A stretch of 64,000 nt of DNA from CAWKOH01 sp963851245 (GTDB lineage: Bacteria > Actinomycetota > Acidimicrobiia > Acidimicrobiales > Palsa-688), in assembly GCA_963851245.1 (NCBI GenBank), contig CAWKOH010000013.1:124001-188000 (forward strand), written 5' to 3'. Under the pieces are notes generated by a model. It saw only the letters and a program-made list of their open reading frames with translations, searched no databases and had not been told where the DNA came from. Positions within the stretch are counted from its first letter, which is position 1; each line of letters begins with the position of its first letter. A program made the translations under genes and the position numbers. Shown here one piece after another: positions 8,331-16,695 of this stretch.

Positions 8331-8623
8331 TTACCCGAGCGCGTACCAGTGCACCACCGTGGCGTAGAGGGTCTCACCCCAGCTGGTGATTATCGGTTGG
8401 GGATCGTGGACGATCTGGCCGGCGCAGAGAACCCCAGGAGGCCAGGTTGTCGACGATCTCGGGCGGGGCCTTGATGGTGTTCTGGTAGCCGTCGTGGGAG
8501 GAGGATGATCCCGCCGGGTTGTACCTTGTCGGCGTTGGCCACGATTTTTCTCGGGGGCCGTCGTTCCAGCCCTCGAGGGTCATTCTCGTCTTTTGATGAT
8601 AGAGATTCGTCATTTCGTGACAA
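8331..8623 (-). pseudogene. Decayed C-terminal fragment of a polysaccharide deacetylase (NodB-like)
   Basis: Joining three reverse-strand frames gives a recognisable NodB C-terminus: GWNDGPREK, then VANADKVQPGGIILL, then HDGYQNTIKAPPEIVDNL, then LCAGQIVHDPQP and a stop at 8331. The pGxIxLxHDG...T segment is the family's conserved motif. Frames change near the A-run at about 8545, the CCTCCTCC run near 8500, and near 8435. The N-terminal catalytic Asp motif is absent. At least three indels and the missing N-terminus point to a true relic. Family assignment is by eye. Confidence 0.6.
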
Positions 8624-8711
8624 GTCCGCGACGAACTGATAGCCCGGCTGTTAAGTCACGGAGGCTTCGAAGATGTCATCTATCGATTGCCTGAGGGTGG
8701 CGTCGAACTCC

Positions 8712-9536
8712 TCATCGCTCTGATGGGCCGACAGGCCTTCGGTAAGAGCGCGAGAAACTGGCGATCACGCCGTGGTTGACGGCCAGGAGGCTGTCCGCCT
8801 GCTCTCTGGTGTACCCGCCCGATAGCGCCAGGACCCGCAAGACGTTCGGGTGACTGACCAGATCGGCATAGAAGTCGGCGATGTCCGGCAAGGACAGTTT
8901 CAGCATCAGGATCTGGTCTGCACCGAGCTGCTGGAGCCGCTCTGCGATCTTCACCTTCAGGAGTTGCTCGGCCTGACCCTTCTCCGAGCTGTATATGTCG
9001 ATTTCAGGTTCGAGGATCGGGACCAACCCTGCAGCCATGATCTGGTCGGCGAACTGGAACTGCTGGTCAACGATCGCCTCGATACCGGCGGGGCTGGCCA
9101 GCTTGATGAATGAGCGCATCTTCGTACCGAAGACGCCCTTTTCCTTGGCTCGTGATAGCAGGGAAGAGAGTCCCGGGATCGGATTCATCACCTGGACACC
9201 GTTCTTCTCGGCGGCCAACCCCTTGTCTACCTTCAAGAAGGGGACTACCCGCTTCACGTCCCAGACGTACGATACCGAGTCCCGGCCGGCGATCTCACGA
9301 TCCATGGTGTCTTCGAACAAGATCGCTCCGAGGATGTGATCGCCGTCGAAGCTGGGACTTTCGATGATCCGGCTGCGCATGGCGTGCATGAGGGAGAACA
9401 TCTCATCGTCGTTTGCGTATTGGTTCTCATCGATACCGTAAAGCTTGAGGGCCTTGGGCGTGCTACCCCCGCTCTGGTCCAGGGCGGCAATGAAGCCTCG
9501 CCCGAGCTTCGCTTTCTGGAACTGTTCGTCGCTCAA
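8712..9536 (-). CDS. Class I fructose-bisphosphate aldolase, C-terminus frameshifted
   Basis: Bacterial class I aldolase of central carbon metabolism, cleaving fructose 1,6-bisphosphate through a lysine Schiff base. It starts SDEQFQKAK, has GFIAALDQSGGSTPKAL, GTKMRSFIKLA (probable Schiff-base lysine region), PILEPEIDI and LALSGGYTREQA. The TTG at 9536 is preferred: GGAGG lies 5 bases upstream and family members begin there; GTG at 9566 is the alternative. After VIASFSR the frame runs into a short non-homologous tail ending at 8712. The expected tail (ALTEGLSAHQSDEEFDATL...) is present in another frame, ending with TAA at 8651. Confidence 0.85.
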   Translation of the reverse strand: MSDEQFQKAKLGRGFIAALDQSGGSTPKALKLYGIDENQYANDDEMFSLMHAMRSRIIESPSFDGDHILGAILFEDTMDREIAGRDSVSYVWDVKRVVPFLKVDKGLAAEKNGVQVMNPIPGLSSLLSRAKEKGVFGTKMRSFIKLASPAGIEAIVDQQFQFADQIMAAGLVPILEPEIDIYSSEKGQAEQLLKVKIAERLQQLGADQILMLKLSLPDIADFYADLVSHPNVLRVLALSGGYTREQADSLLAVNHGVIASFSRSYRRPVGPSER

Positions 9537-9692
9537 TCGGGCCTCCACTCGAGGGATCCTTGTCACCGGAAGCTATGCCGGCTGCCGCTTTAACCTGGCG
9601 GCCAGCGTTTCCGTCGTATCCCCTTCATTGTCGCTCACAGAGAGCCCTTCGCGTGTCCGCAAGGGAACTCGTCGCATACCCGCCACTAGTGC

Positions 9693-10610
9693 TCAGACGA
9701 TGGCCGGCGGATCCTTGAGCGCTACGGTCTTGTCGGGATTGAGCCGGACCCAGATAGACGTCACCAGGCCGTTGACGGCCTCACCTGTGATCACGATCGG
9801 CCCCTCCGGCCAGTCCAGGACGAGCGAAGGGCTGGCGTTGACGTCGACGAGGCGTGCGGGCGGCAGCTGGTCCGGGCTCGGTCGGGTCTTGAATCCGAAC
9901 AGCCTCCAGCCGCCCTTCAAGAGTTGGTGGACCCGCTTGGCTCCGACAACAGGGTGTCGGGCGGCGCGCCGGGCGGGACCTGCGTCGGAAGTGAGCACCA
10001 CGTCGGGGTCCAGGAGGCTGAGGGCCCTCTCCTCGTCGCCGGCGAGCACGGAATCCATGAGCTGTACCAGCAATTCGGCAGATGCCGGGGAAGGGCCCGG
10101 AGCTTCGTCGTCCGGTTGGGACGAGTGGACCTTCCGCCTCGCTCGGGAGACCAGCTGGCGGCACGCCGGTTGGCTTCGGCCGAGAACCTCGGCAATAACC
10201 GAGTAGGGCTCGCCGAACACGTCGCCCAGGAGGAAAGCGACCCGTTCAGAAGGCCCGAGCGAGTCGAGCAGGACCAGGAACCCGAGGGTGAGCGACTCAG
10301 CGAGTTCGGCTGTTTCCTCCACGCTGCGGACGGTGGGAACCGGGTCGGGAAGCCATGGCCCCACGTACACTTCCCGCCGCCGGCGTTGCGCCCGCAGACG
10401 GTCGAGGGCCAGGCGGGAGGTGACGGTTGTGAGCCAACCCGCCGGGTTGTCAACGCGGCCGGTTTCTTGGGCGGCCCAACGTATCCAGGCTTCCTGCAAT
10501 ACGTCCTCGGAGTCGGCGATGGAGCCGGTGATCCTGTACGCCAGACCGGTCAGCCGGGGTCGCTCCTGCTCGAACAGCTCCAGGCCGCCGGGCGTCGACG
10601 TTGGTCTCAC
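9693..10610 (-). CDS. ECF41-type RNA polymerase sigma factor (SigJ-like)
   Basis: 305 residues in two parts. Residues 10-165 hold sigma regions 2 and 4: LAYRITGSIADSEDVLQEAWIRW and VFGEPYSVIAEVLGRSQPACRQLVSRARR. Residues 185-300 are a SnoaL-like domain ending with NPDKTVAL, the position of the NPDKL motif that in ECF41 factors controls activity in place of an anti-sigma factor. The GTG start overlaps the stop of the flavoprotein gene by four bases (GTGA), so the two are probably co-translated. ECF41 genes typically lie beside a carboxymuconolactone decarboxylase, oxidoreductase or epimerase; the flavoprotein fits the oxidoreductase type. Confidence 0.92.
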   Translation of the reverse strand: MRPTSTPGGLELFEQERPRLTGLAYRITGSIADSEDVLQEAWIRWAAQETGRVDNPAGWLTTVTSRLALDRLRAQRRRREVYVGPWLPDPVPTVRSVEETAELAESLTLGFLVLLDSLGPSERVAFLLGDVFGEPYSVIAEVLGRSQPACRQLVSRARRKVHSSQPDDEAPGPSPASAELLVQLMDSVLAGDEERALSLLDPDVVLTSDAGPARRAARHPVVGAKRVHQLLKGGWRLFGFKTRPSPDQLPPARLVDVNASPSLVLDWPEGPIVITGEAVNGLVTSIWVRLNPDKTVALKDPPAIV

Positions 10611-11872
10611 GCCACTCTCGGGTAAGAGCGGCCCGTCGGCACCGCTCTGGAAGCGAGCGTGCCGGCGCGCCGGCCGCTACCCACGGCCGCATCCGCAAGC
10701 CATCCTGACGGGCCCACCCAGTCGCCCGCCAGGTAGAGGCCCTCGGCGCCGGCCACCCCAACCGCGGGCCTGCCAGCCAGGCCGCCTTCGGGGCTGGGCA
10801 GCACGTGGGTGACGACCATCCCGGCCAGAAAGCGTTCCTCGACGATCTGGTTCTCGGTGATTCCCGCCAGGCGGGCGTACATGTGTAGCTCGGACCGATC
10901 CAACCTTGCGTCGCGCGCGCCGTAGCGCATGACGTGCACCACGGCACCGCCAGCGGGCGCCAGGTCACCAGGCGGGCAGTGTCGCGACAGGTACAACGGC
11001 TCGTCCAGCCCGAACACGAGCGGAGGGCGATGCCCCTTGAGCCCGAGGTCCAGACAGGCGGCTGTGACCGGCGGCCCGAGTTCGGGCCAGCCCGGATCGA
11101 CTGGCAGCAGCTTCCTCGTTGCGGCCGGCGCGCCCGCCGCCACAACCACCGCTGCTGCAGGCAGCGTCTCGCCGCCGCCCAGTGCGACCTCCCACCCGCC
11201 CGGGACTCTGTTGATGCCGACGGCGGCCTGGTGTGCCCGTATCGCAGCGCCGGCCGTTACCGCCGCCGAGCGAAGACCCTCAACCAGGGTTGCCCACCCC
11301 CCGTCGAGATAGGAGACACCCCCGAGGAGGCCCATTTTCAGCTGGGAGATCGCCAGGTCCGCCGGCATGTGCTCCAGGTCGGCCACGTAGCTGGAGACTC
11401 GAATGAACATGCGGGCCAGGTCGGACACGTCACGGCTTCCTCCCAGAGATTCTGCCCATTCTTCCGCGCTCCGACCCGCCCATCTCGATGGAGCGGTCGT
11501 AAGCAGTCTGGTGACCAGCGAGCTCACCGGGGCGCCCACCAACCGCACCAGCTTGCCGTCACGTGCCGCCCTGGCGCCGCGGAGCGGCGGTTGGTGACCG
11601 CGGTGGGTCACTCCCAGGTCGTGAAGTATCTGCCAGGCCTGGCCGCGCCGGTAGAGGGCGTGCGGGCCCTGGTTGAAGCGGTAACCGCTGCGCTCGTCCG
11701 TGCGGGCCCGGCCACCCCCGCTTTGCGCCTCCACCAGAACGACCGGCCTCCCGGCCCGGGCCGCGGTCGCCGCAGCCGTCAACCCGGCCAACCCGGCCCC
11801 GATCACCACCACAGCATCTTTGTCATGTCGTTGCATACGGACATGACGCCGGCACCCGCCCAGTTGTGACAT
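10607..11872 (-). CDS. FAD-dependent oxidoreductase (amine oxidase/phytoene desaturase-like)
   Basis: About 421 residues. The Rossmann motif VVVIGAGLAGLTAAATAARAG near residue 20 and GGGRARTDE, then FNQGPHALY, identify the NAD(P)/FAD amine-oxidase group; the C-terminus has GLYLAGDWVG, the second FAD contact. It probably oxidises a small hydrophobic or polyprenyl-type substrate. It is the upstream partner of the ECF41 sigma gene through a four-base overlap and a likely target of that factor. ATG at 11872 has no clear ribosome site; an ATG at 11836 (MQRHDKD) is closer to the Rossmann fold. Confidence 0.87.
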   Translation of the reverse strand: MSQLGGCRRHVRMQRHDKDAVVVIGAGLAGLTAAATAARAGRPVVLVEAQSGGGRARTDERSGYRFNQGPHALYRRGQAWQILHDLGVTHRGHQPPLRGARAARDGKLVRLVGAPVSSLVTRLLTTAPSRWAGRSAEEWAESLGGSRDVSDLARMFIRVSSYVADLEHMPADLAISQLKMGLLGGVSYLDGGWATLVEGLRSAAVTAGAAIRAHQAAVGINRVPGGWEVALGGGETLPAAAVVVAAGAPAATRKLLPVDPGWPELGPPVTAACLDLGLKGHRPPLVFGLDEPLYLSRHCPPGDLAPAGGAVVHVMRYGARDARLDRSELHMYARLAGITENQIVEERFLAGMVVTHVLPSPEGGLAGRPAVGVAGAEGLYLAGDWVGPSGWLADAAVGSGRRAGTLASRAVPTGRSYPRVA

Positions 11873-11881
11873 CGACGATGG

Positions 11882-12259
11882 TCAGTAGTTGAACACCAGT
11901 GCCCCGCCGGCGGTGTACTCGTACACCGATGGCATTCCCGCGACCTGGGTGTTCGCGACCCAGGTCGCATCTTGCAGATTGCGAGTCTTTACGCAGACCG
12001 GGCAGACGAAGAAGCGGCCACCTCTGTTCACGTACTCCTCGTGCAGTGCTGCAACGGAGGGCGCGCCCGGGACGTCGATCTTGTCCGCGTAGCCGGGTGT
12101 GGCGACGTGGACACCGTCTTTCGTGAGAAACATCACAGCCTCTTTGCCGGCCCGGAGCGCCTCGACGCCGACGAGGTAGGCGATCAGGACGTTCTCGGGA
12201 TCTTCGTTGCCATGGTTGAGGCAGATCAGCACCTTGGCGTCTGATGTCGTCATAGTCAT
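11882..12259 (-). CDS. DsrE/DsrF-like family protein
   Basis: 125 residues with the DsrE fold: VLICLNHGNEDPENVLIAYLVGVEALRAG at the start, AVMFLTKDGVHVA and a cysteine pair in FFVCPVCVKTRN near residue 85. DsrE-like proteins carry sulfur as persulfide or act in redox relay. The cysteine-containing loop is where sulfur transfer occurs in family members. AAAGGA lies about 9 bases before the ATG at 12259. It lies between the P450 and the flavoprotein genes, all on the reverse strand, possibly one transcript. Confidence 0.85.
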   Translation of the reverse strand: MTMTTSDAKVLICLNHGNEDPENVLIAYLVGVEALRAGKEAVMFLTKDGVHVATPGYADKIDVPGAPSVAALHEEYVNRGGRFFVCPVCVKTRNLQDATWVANTQVAGMPSVYEYTAGGALVFNY

Positions 12260-12302
12260 GGAAGTGATTCCTTTCTCCTGTGGATCAAGTGGGACCGAAG
12301 TA

Positions 12303-13556
12303 TCAATCGCCGGTGTCGGGCCCCGTTGCTAGACCAAGTCGAACGGGGAGCTGCTCGAGGCCCCGGAGCACGAGCCCGTCGCCGTGCGTCCATTGCAGCT
12401 CACTCCGCTTAACAGCCAGGCGGAGATGAGGGAATCGTGCGAGCAGCGCGCTGAAGGCGATGCGGGCTTCCAGCCGTGCTAGCGGGGCGCCCAGGCAGAA
12501 GTGGATGCCGTGCCCGAATCCGAGGTGGGGACGCGGTTCCCGGCCGATGTCCAGCACGGTCGGGGCATCGATGACACCGGGATCGCGGTTGGCCGACCCG
12601 AGGCATACCAGCACCTGCTTGCCGGCCGGGATGCGCACACCCTCGAGATCCACTGCTTCCGTGGTGACCCGGAAGGTGGCGTGCGGGACCGGGGCCGAGT
12701 ACCGGATCAGTTCCTCGACCGCGGCTGGCATCCGCTCCGGATCCTGGCGGAGTAGTCGCAGCTGTTGCGGGTGCTCGAGGAGGTCGACCACCCCGTTGCC
12801 GATCAGGCTGGTGGTGGTGTCGTGACCGGCGACGATCAGCTGGAACAGACTGGATAGCAGTTCCTGCTCGGTTAGCCGGTCGTTGTCGTCGCTGGCCGTG
12901 ACCAACATGCCGACCAGATCGTCGTGGGCCCGTTCACGGTGATCCGCGACCAGGCGCTTGAGGGATGCCACGATCGTGTCGGATGCGGCCACCGCCTCCG
13001 GTGGCGGCGAACCCCTCCACGGCTGCAACAGCGTTCGGAACGCCTGATGCATGAGGCCGCGATCCTCCTCGGGCACCCCAAGCAGCTCGCAGATGACCCG
13101 GAAGGGCAAAGGGTGGGCGTAACCCTCGACCAGATCTACCACCGTGTCGGGGCCAGCCGCTTCGAGGTCGTCGAGCAGCGCGTGGGCTATGCGCTCGATG
13201 GACGGTCCGAGTCCCGCGACCCGCGTTGGTGCGAACGCCCTCGACACGAGACGGCGGAGCCGCGTGTGATCGGGCGGATCGACCGCAAGCATGTGGCGGG
13301 CGAAGGCGGGCCCCGGCAACCCTTCGTCCGCCACTTCAGGGTCCTGGTCGAGTGCAGCGACCATGTCCTTCGAGATCCGTCCATCCTTGAGCGCCTGGCG
13401 GGCGGCGGCGTGACCGAGGACCAGCCAGGCTTCGTGACCGTCGCACAGCCGTACCTGATGCACAGGGCACGTGGATCGCATAGCCTCAACGAGCGGATAG
13501 GGATCGTTCCGGGTGCTCCCAGTCCAGGCCCCCCAGCGGGCGGTCGGCTCAGACAT
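12303..13556 (-). CDS. Cytochrome P450
   Basis: 417 residues, typical bacterial soluble P450. Motifs in order: DPPDHTRLRRLV (C-helix), the I-helix oxygen-activation motif AGHDTTTS, EELIRYSAP (ExxR, K-helix) and the heme loop FGHGIHFCLGAPLARLEAR with the cysteine ligand. This is a CYP105/107-like monooxygenase needing a ferredoxin and reductase, none adjacent. The start at 13556 overlaps the SnoaL-like gene by 8 bases, so the two are probably one transcript. Substrate unknown. Confidence 0.93.
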   Translation of the reverse strand: MSEPTARWGAWTGSTRNDPYPLVEAMRSTCPVHQVRLCDGHEAWLVLGHAAARQALKDGRISKDMVAALDQDPEVADEGLPGPAFARHMLAVDPPDHTRLRRLVSRAFAPTRVAGLGPSIERIAHALLDDLEAAGPDTVVDLVEGYAHPLPFRVICELLGVPEEDRGLMHQAFRTLLQPWRGSPPPEAVAASDTIVASLKRLVADHRERAHDDLVGMLVTASDDNDRLTEQELLSSLFQLIVAGHDTTTSLIGNGVVDLLEHPQQLRLLRQDPERMPAAVEELIRYSAPVPHATFRVTTEAVDLEGVRIPAGKQVLVCLGSANRDPGVIDAPTVLDIGREPRPHLGFGHGIHFCLGAPLARLEARIAFSALLARFPHLRLAVKRSELQWTHGDGLVLRGLEQLPVRLGLATGPDTGD

Positions 13557-13962
13557 CCAGCTGCTCCGGGCAGAAACCCGAGCAGATCAACGCCATGTTC
13601 TGGATCCGGCCGGTCGATCCGGTGTCGGCGTAGGCGTACTGCTCTACGAAGCTGGCATGGTTGCCGAGACGCCCTCCGCGGAGTCTGAGTTGCCAGCGCA
13701 TCTGGAGCCGGGACCCGACCTGGCCCAGAGATGCGTCTATGAGCTCACAGTGCTCGGCATCTGCGAACCATCCTTCGAATGCCGCGGCGATCTCGGAGGC
13801 GCCGCGCCACTCCCGGAAGCCCCTGGGGAGGAGAGCGCAGAGCAAGGCGCCGTCGTCGAGCACGGTGGTCAGACGGGCGAAGTCCAAGGCCGCCAGGGCT
13901 TCGAGCCAGGCGCCCCCGATGGCGAACTCAGGAGCCGGAGGCGCTTTGTCGTCGGTATGCAT
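13549..13962 (-). CDS. SnoaL-like/NTF2-fold protein
   Basis: 137 residues with an NTF2-like alpha+beta pattern: GAWLEALAALDFARLTTVLDDGALLCALLP at the start, then EIAAAFEGWFAD and strands RLQMRWQLRL and HASFVEQYAYAD. Members act as small-molecule isomerases, cyclases or binding proteins. Overlap with the P450 suggests both act on the same compound. Start ATG at 13962. Confidence 0.78.
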   Translation of the reverse strand: MHTDDKAPPAPEFAIGGAWLEALAALDFARLTTVLDDGALLCALLPRGFREWRGASEIAAAFEGWFADAEHCELIDASLGQVGSRLQMRWQLRLRGGRLGNHASFVEQYAYADTGSTGRIQNMALICSGFCPEQLDV

Positions 13963-14083
13963 GCGTCTGTTCTAAGGCGTGGATGCCATCCCGGACATCG
14001 GGTATCCACCCGATCTTTGATGAGATTTCTACCGGGGCGCCCCTTTCCGGTCCCCTTCCTGTCGTTGGCTAGTTTGAGCGGTA

Positions 14084-15694
14084 GTGAAGGGGCGATATGG
14101 TCAGGGTGTGTCGCGTCCCGACGAGACGATGGCCGTGAAACTGGCCGAACTGCTGGGTGTGCTGTCGTTGGGAGCCGACCTTGGCATGGGACAGCCCATG
14201 GAACACATGCTCCGTGGATGCCTGATCGCGCTCAACCTGGCGGAACGTATGGGTCTCGACCAGGACGACCAGGAAGCGACCTACTTCGCCTCACTCGTGG
14301 CGTGGGTCGGCTGCCACATCGATGCCTATGAGCAGGCCAAGTGGTTCGGTGATGAGGCTGTGCTCAAGGGTGACGTCCGCCTAACCGACTTTCACAGCGC
14401 ACGGTCGGGACCGGTGTTCATGATGCGGCACCTGGGGGGCAGTGGCCCCTTTCACCAGAAGCTTGCCGTCCTGCCCTCATTTCTCGGTCCCGGACGCCAA
14501 GCCGCGGAGTCAATGCTGGACAACCACTGGCAGGCAACGAACGACCTCATGGAAGAGATCGGTCTGAACCAACGCGTTCGGGACACCGTGGAGCAGAGCT
14601 TTGAACGTTGGGACGGGCGAGGCATCCCCAAAGGCGTCAAGGGCGAGGAGATACTGGTCCCATCCAGGCTGGTGAACCTGGTCGACGTCGTCGACGTCTT
14701 CTACGGGCTCGGAGGTGTGGACGCGGCCGTGACGGTAGCCCGGGAACGGTCGGGAACCCAGTTCGACCCCGGGGTTGTCGACTTCTTCGCCGGCGTGGCT
14801 GCAGAAGTGTTCGAGGAAGTCGACGCCGTCCCCGCATGGGAAACGGTCATTTCCACCGCTATGGCATCCCGCTACTGGCTGTCGGGCCCCGAGCTTGACG
14901 CCGCGCTGGAAGCGGTAGCCGACTTCTCGGATGTGAAGTCGCCTTACACGATAGGTCACAGCAGAGGTGTGGCCGCTCTGGTCACGGTCGCTGCGCCGGC
15001 GTTGGACCTCACGGAGAGCGAGACCACGCAGGCGCGGCGGGCGGCGCTGCTGCACGATCTGGGTCAGTTGGGCATCTCGAACACCATCTGGGACAAGAAG
15101 GGCGTCCTCAACCCGGTAGAGGTGGAGCGAGTCCGGCTCCACCCGTACTTGACCGAGCGGATGCTCGCATCGTCAATGAGTCTCGCGCCCCTTGCAGCCG
15201 TCGCCGTCCAGCACCACGAACGACTGGACGGCTCCGGATATCCGAGGGGGCTCACCGGCGAAGACATCACACCCGCGGGCCGTCTATTGGCGGCAGCCGA
15301 CGCCTACCACGCCCGTTTGGAGCCGCGCCCGCATCGGCTGGAGCTCGCACCCGCTGAGGCGGCGGCCGGGGTGAAAGGGGAGGTGCGGGACGGCCGCCTC
15401 GACGGCGACGCTGTTGCCGCCGTCCTCGGCGCAGCCGGTCATCGCGCCGGCAAGCGGCGCGCCTGGCCCGCCGGTCTTACCGCCCGTGAGGTCGACATCC
15501 TGCGGCTCGTCGCCCGGGGGTTGTCGAACAAGCAAATCGCGGCGCGGTTGACCATATCGTCGAAGACCACCAGCACCCACGTCGAGCACATCTATACCAA
15601 GCTGGGCGTGACCAACCGGGCCTTGGCCAGTCTCTTCGCCGCCAAACACGGCCTCATCACCACCGGAGAAGAGGATCCTCCGGTGAGGAGCTGA
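14084..15694 (+). CDS. Tandem HD-GYP-like domain protein with C-terminal LuxR HTH
   Basis: 536 residues. Residues about 30-245 form a degenerate HD-GYP unit: the late motif survives as ERWDGRGIPKGVKGEE, but the HD pair is not clear. Residues about 285-420 form a canonical one: HSRGVAALV, RRAALLHDLGQLGISNTIWDKKG, HPYLTERML and HHERLDGSGYPRGLTGE. Residues 470-530 are a LuxR HTH (LTAREVDILRLVARGLSNKQIAARL). HD-GYP domains hydrolyse cyclic dinucleotides, so this may be a one-protein sensor/transcription factor. Start is unsettled: GTG 14084, GTG 14108 or ATG 14129. It stands alone. Confidence 0.88.
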   Translation: MKGRYGQGVSRPDETMAVKLAELLGVLSLGADLGMGQPMEHMLRGCLIALNLAERMGLDQDDQEATYFASLVAWVGCHIDAYEQAKWFGDEAVLKGDVRLTDFHSARSGPVFMMRHLGGSGPFHQKLAVLPSFLGPGRQAAESMLDNHWQATNDLMEEIGLNQRVRDTVEQSFERWDGRGIPKGVKGEEILVPSRLVNLVDVVDVFYGLGGVDAAVTVARERSGTQFDPGVVDFFAGVAAEVFEEVDAVPAWETVISTAMASRYWLSGPELDAALEAVADFSDVKSPYTIGHSRGVAALVTVAAPALDLTESETTQARRAALLHDLGQLGISNTIWDKKGVLNPVEVERVRLHPYLTERMLASSMSLAPLAAVAVQHHERLDGSGYPRGLTGEDITPAGRLLAAADAYHARLEPRPHRLELAPAEAAAGVKGEVRDGRLDGDAVAAVLGAAGHRAGKRRAWPAGLTAREVDILRLVARGLSNKQIAARLTISSKTTSTHVEHIYTKLGVTNRALASLFAAKHGLITTGEEDPPVRS

Positions 15695-15723
15695 CGGACC
15701 CGCCAGTTTTGCCAACCCGACGA

Positions 15724-15762
15724 GTGTCACCGGGCGCCCCGCTGGCCGGGGACCGGCGACAC
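15724..15762 (+). terminator. Possible hairpin after the HD-GYP-LuxR gene
   Basis: GTGTCACCGG (15724) and CCGGCGACAC (15753) pair with one mismatch around a GC-rich loop, 30 bases after the stop codon. No T-run. Position supports a terminator; strength is modest. Confidence 0.3.
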
Positions 15763-15927
15763 GGACTTCACGGGCTTCTTCGCCCTTCCCGGCGGGCAAG
15801 ACCTGAGCGACTGGTACGCCCGGCCCTCATCAGCTCCGTCGGGTAGGGTCGGGCCAGACCGGATGAAGCTCCGGCGGGCCAGGTTGCCCGAACCGCCCTT
15901 GTGGCTGATGGCTTCTACCAGGACTGA

Positions 15928-16695
15928 GTGGGTCTGGTAGGGCCAAGCTTGACAATCGGCGTCGTATCCTTCGCGCTGCCGTTCCTGGCTGCGTTCATGG
16001 TCTGCTACGGGATCCTTCATTGGCACCTGCACGCCGCCGAGATCGGCGGGATCGCCCTGTCCACCACGTCGGTGGCCGTGGTGTACGCGGTGATGGTGGA
16101 GACTGGGCTCAACCGGCACGACATCGGCAAGCTCATCCTGGCCGCCTGCTTCGTCACCGACCTGGGAACCGTGTTGGCCCTGGGCGGGTTCTTCGCCACT
16201 TATGGATGGCTGTGGCTGCTGTTCGTGGCGCTCACCGTGCTCGCCTTGTTCGTGGTGCCGCCGTTGCTCCGGTCGGCCATCACTCATCTCGGGCATCGTG
16301 TGAGCGAACCGGAGATCAAGCTGATTTTGGTGGTGCTGTTCGCCCTCGGAGGTCTGGCCACCCAGGCCGGCAGGGAGTGTTCTGCCCGCCGGGAACGCTC
16401 TTACACCACCCTCCTTATGGCCACAGGCTTGACGTTCGGGTCCATCTCGGCTCTGTTCGGCTACACACCCCACCTGATCAGCCGAACCCAGTACGCCGAA
16501 CTGCTCACGGTCGTCGTTGTGTCCGCCTTCGTCCCTACCATCATCGCCCAGCCACATTTCCAGCCCAAGGTCGTGGACGCTGAGGAAGAGAAAGCACTGG
16601 GAGCGGAAGATGCATCTGCTATCCACCGGGCGCGGTCGCGCATCGAACCGGGCCTCGTCGGATCGGCAGGTGGTGATGACGGCGAGGAACTGTGA
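15928..16695 (+). CDS. Truncated, internally deleted cation:proton antiporter (probable pseudogene)
   Basis: An open frame of 255 residues related to CPA2 antiporters (Na+/H+ exchanger fold). It begins inside the protein at VGPSLTIGVVSFALPFLAAF and includes the conserved helix FVTDLGTVLALGGFFATYGW. Near 16372-16392, ATQAG is followed by REC-SARRERSYTTLLMATGL, where relatives have several further helices. The bases there also read E-VLPA in the next frame, so a small indel and a deletion of perhaps 70 codons appear to have left the frame open. With no N-terminal helices and a missing core it should not transport ions. Start GTG 15928 is arbitrary. Confidence 0.65.
   Translation: MGLVGPSLTIGVVSFALPFLAAFMVCYGILHWHLHAAEIGGIALSTTSVAVVYAVMVETGLNRHDIGKLILAACFVTDLGTVLALGGFFATYGWLWLLFVALTVLALFVVPPLLRSAITHLGHRVSEPEIKLILVVLFALGGLATQAGRECSARRERSYTTLLMATGLTFGSISALFGYTPHLISRTQYAELLTVVVVSAFVPTIIAQPHFQPKVVDAEEEKALGAEDASAIHRARSRIEPGLVGSAGGDDGEEL

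Noticed and set aside
10934..11869. Forward 311-codon frame
   Set aside because: Complete antisense shadow of the FAD oxidoreductase; Arg/Pro/Gly composition with no motif.
15727..16626. Reverse 299-codon frame
   Set aside because: Antisense of the antiporter remnant; His/Gln/Gly-rich, no hydrophobic core or family motif.
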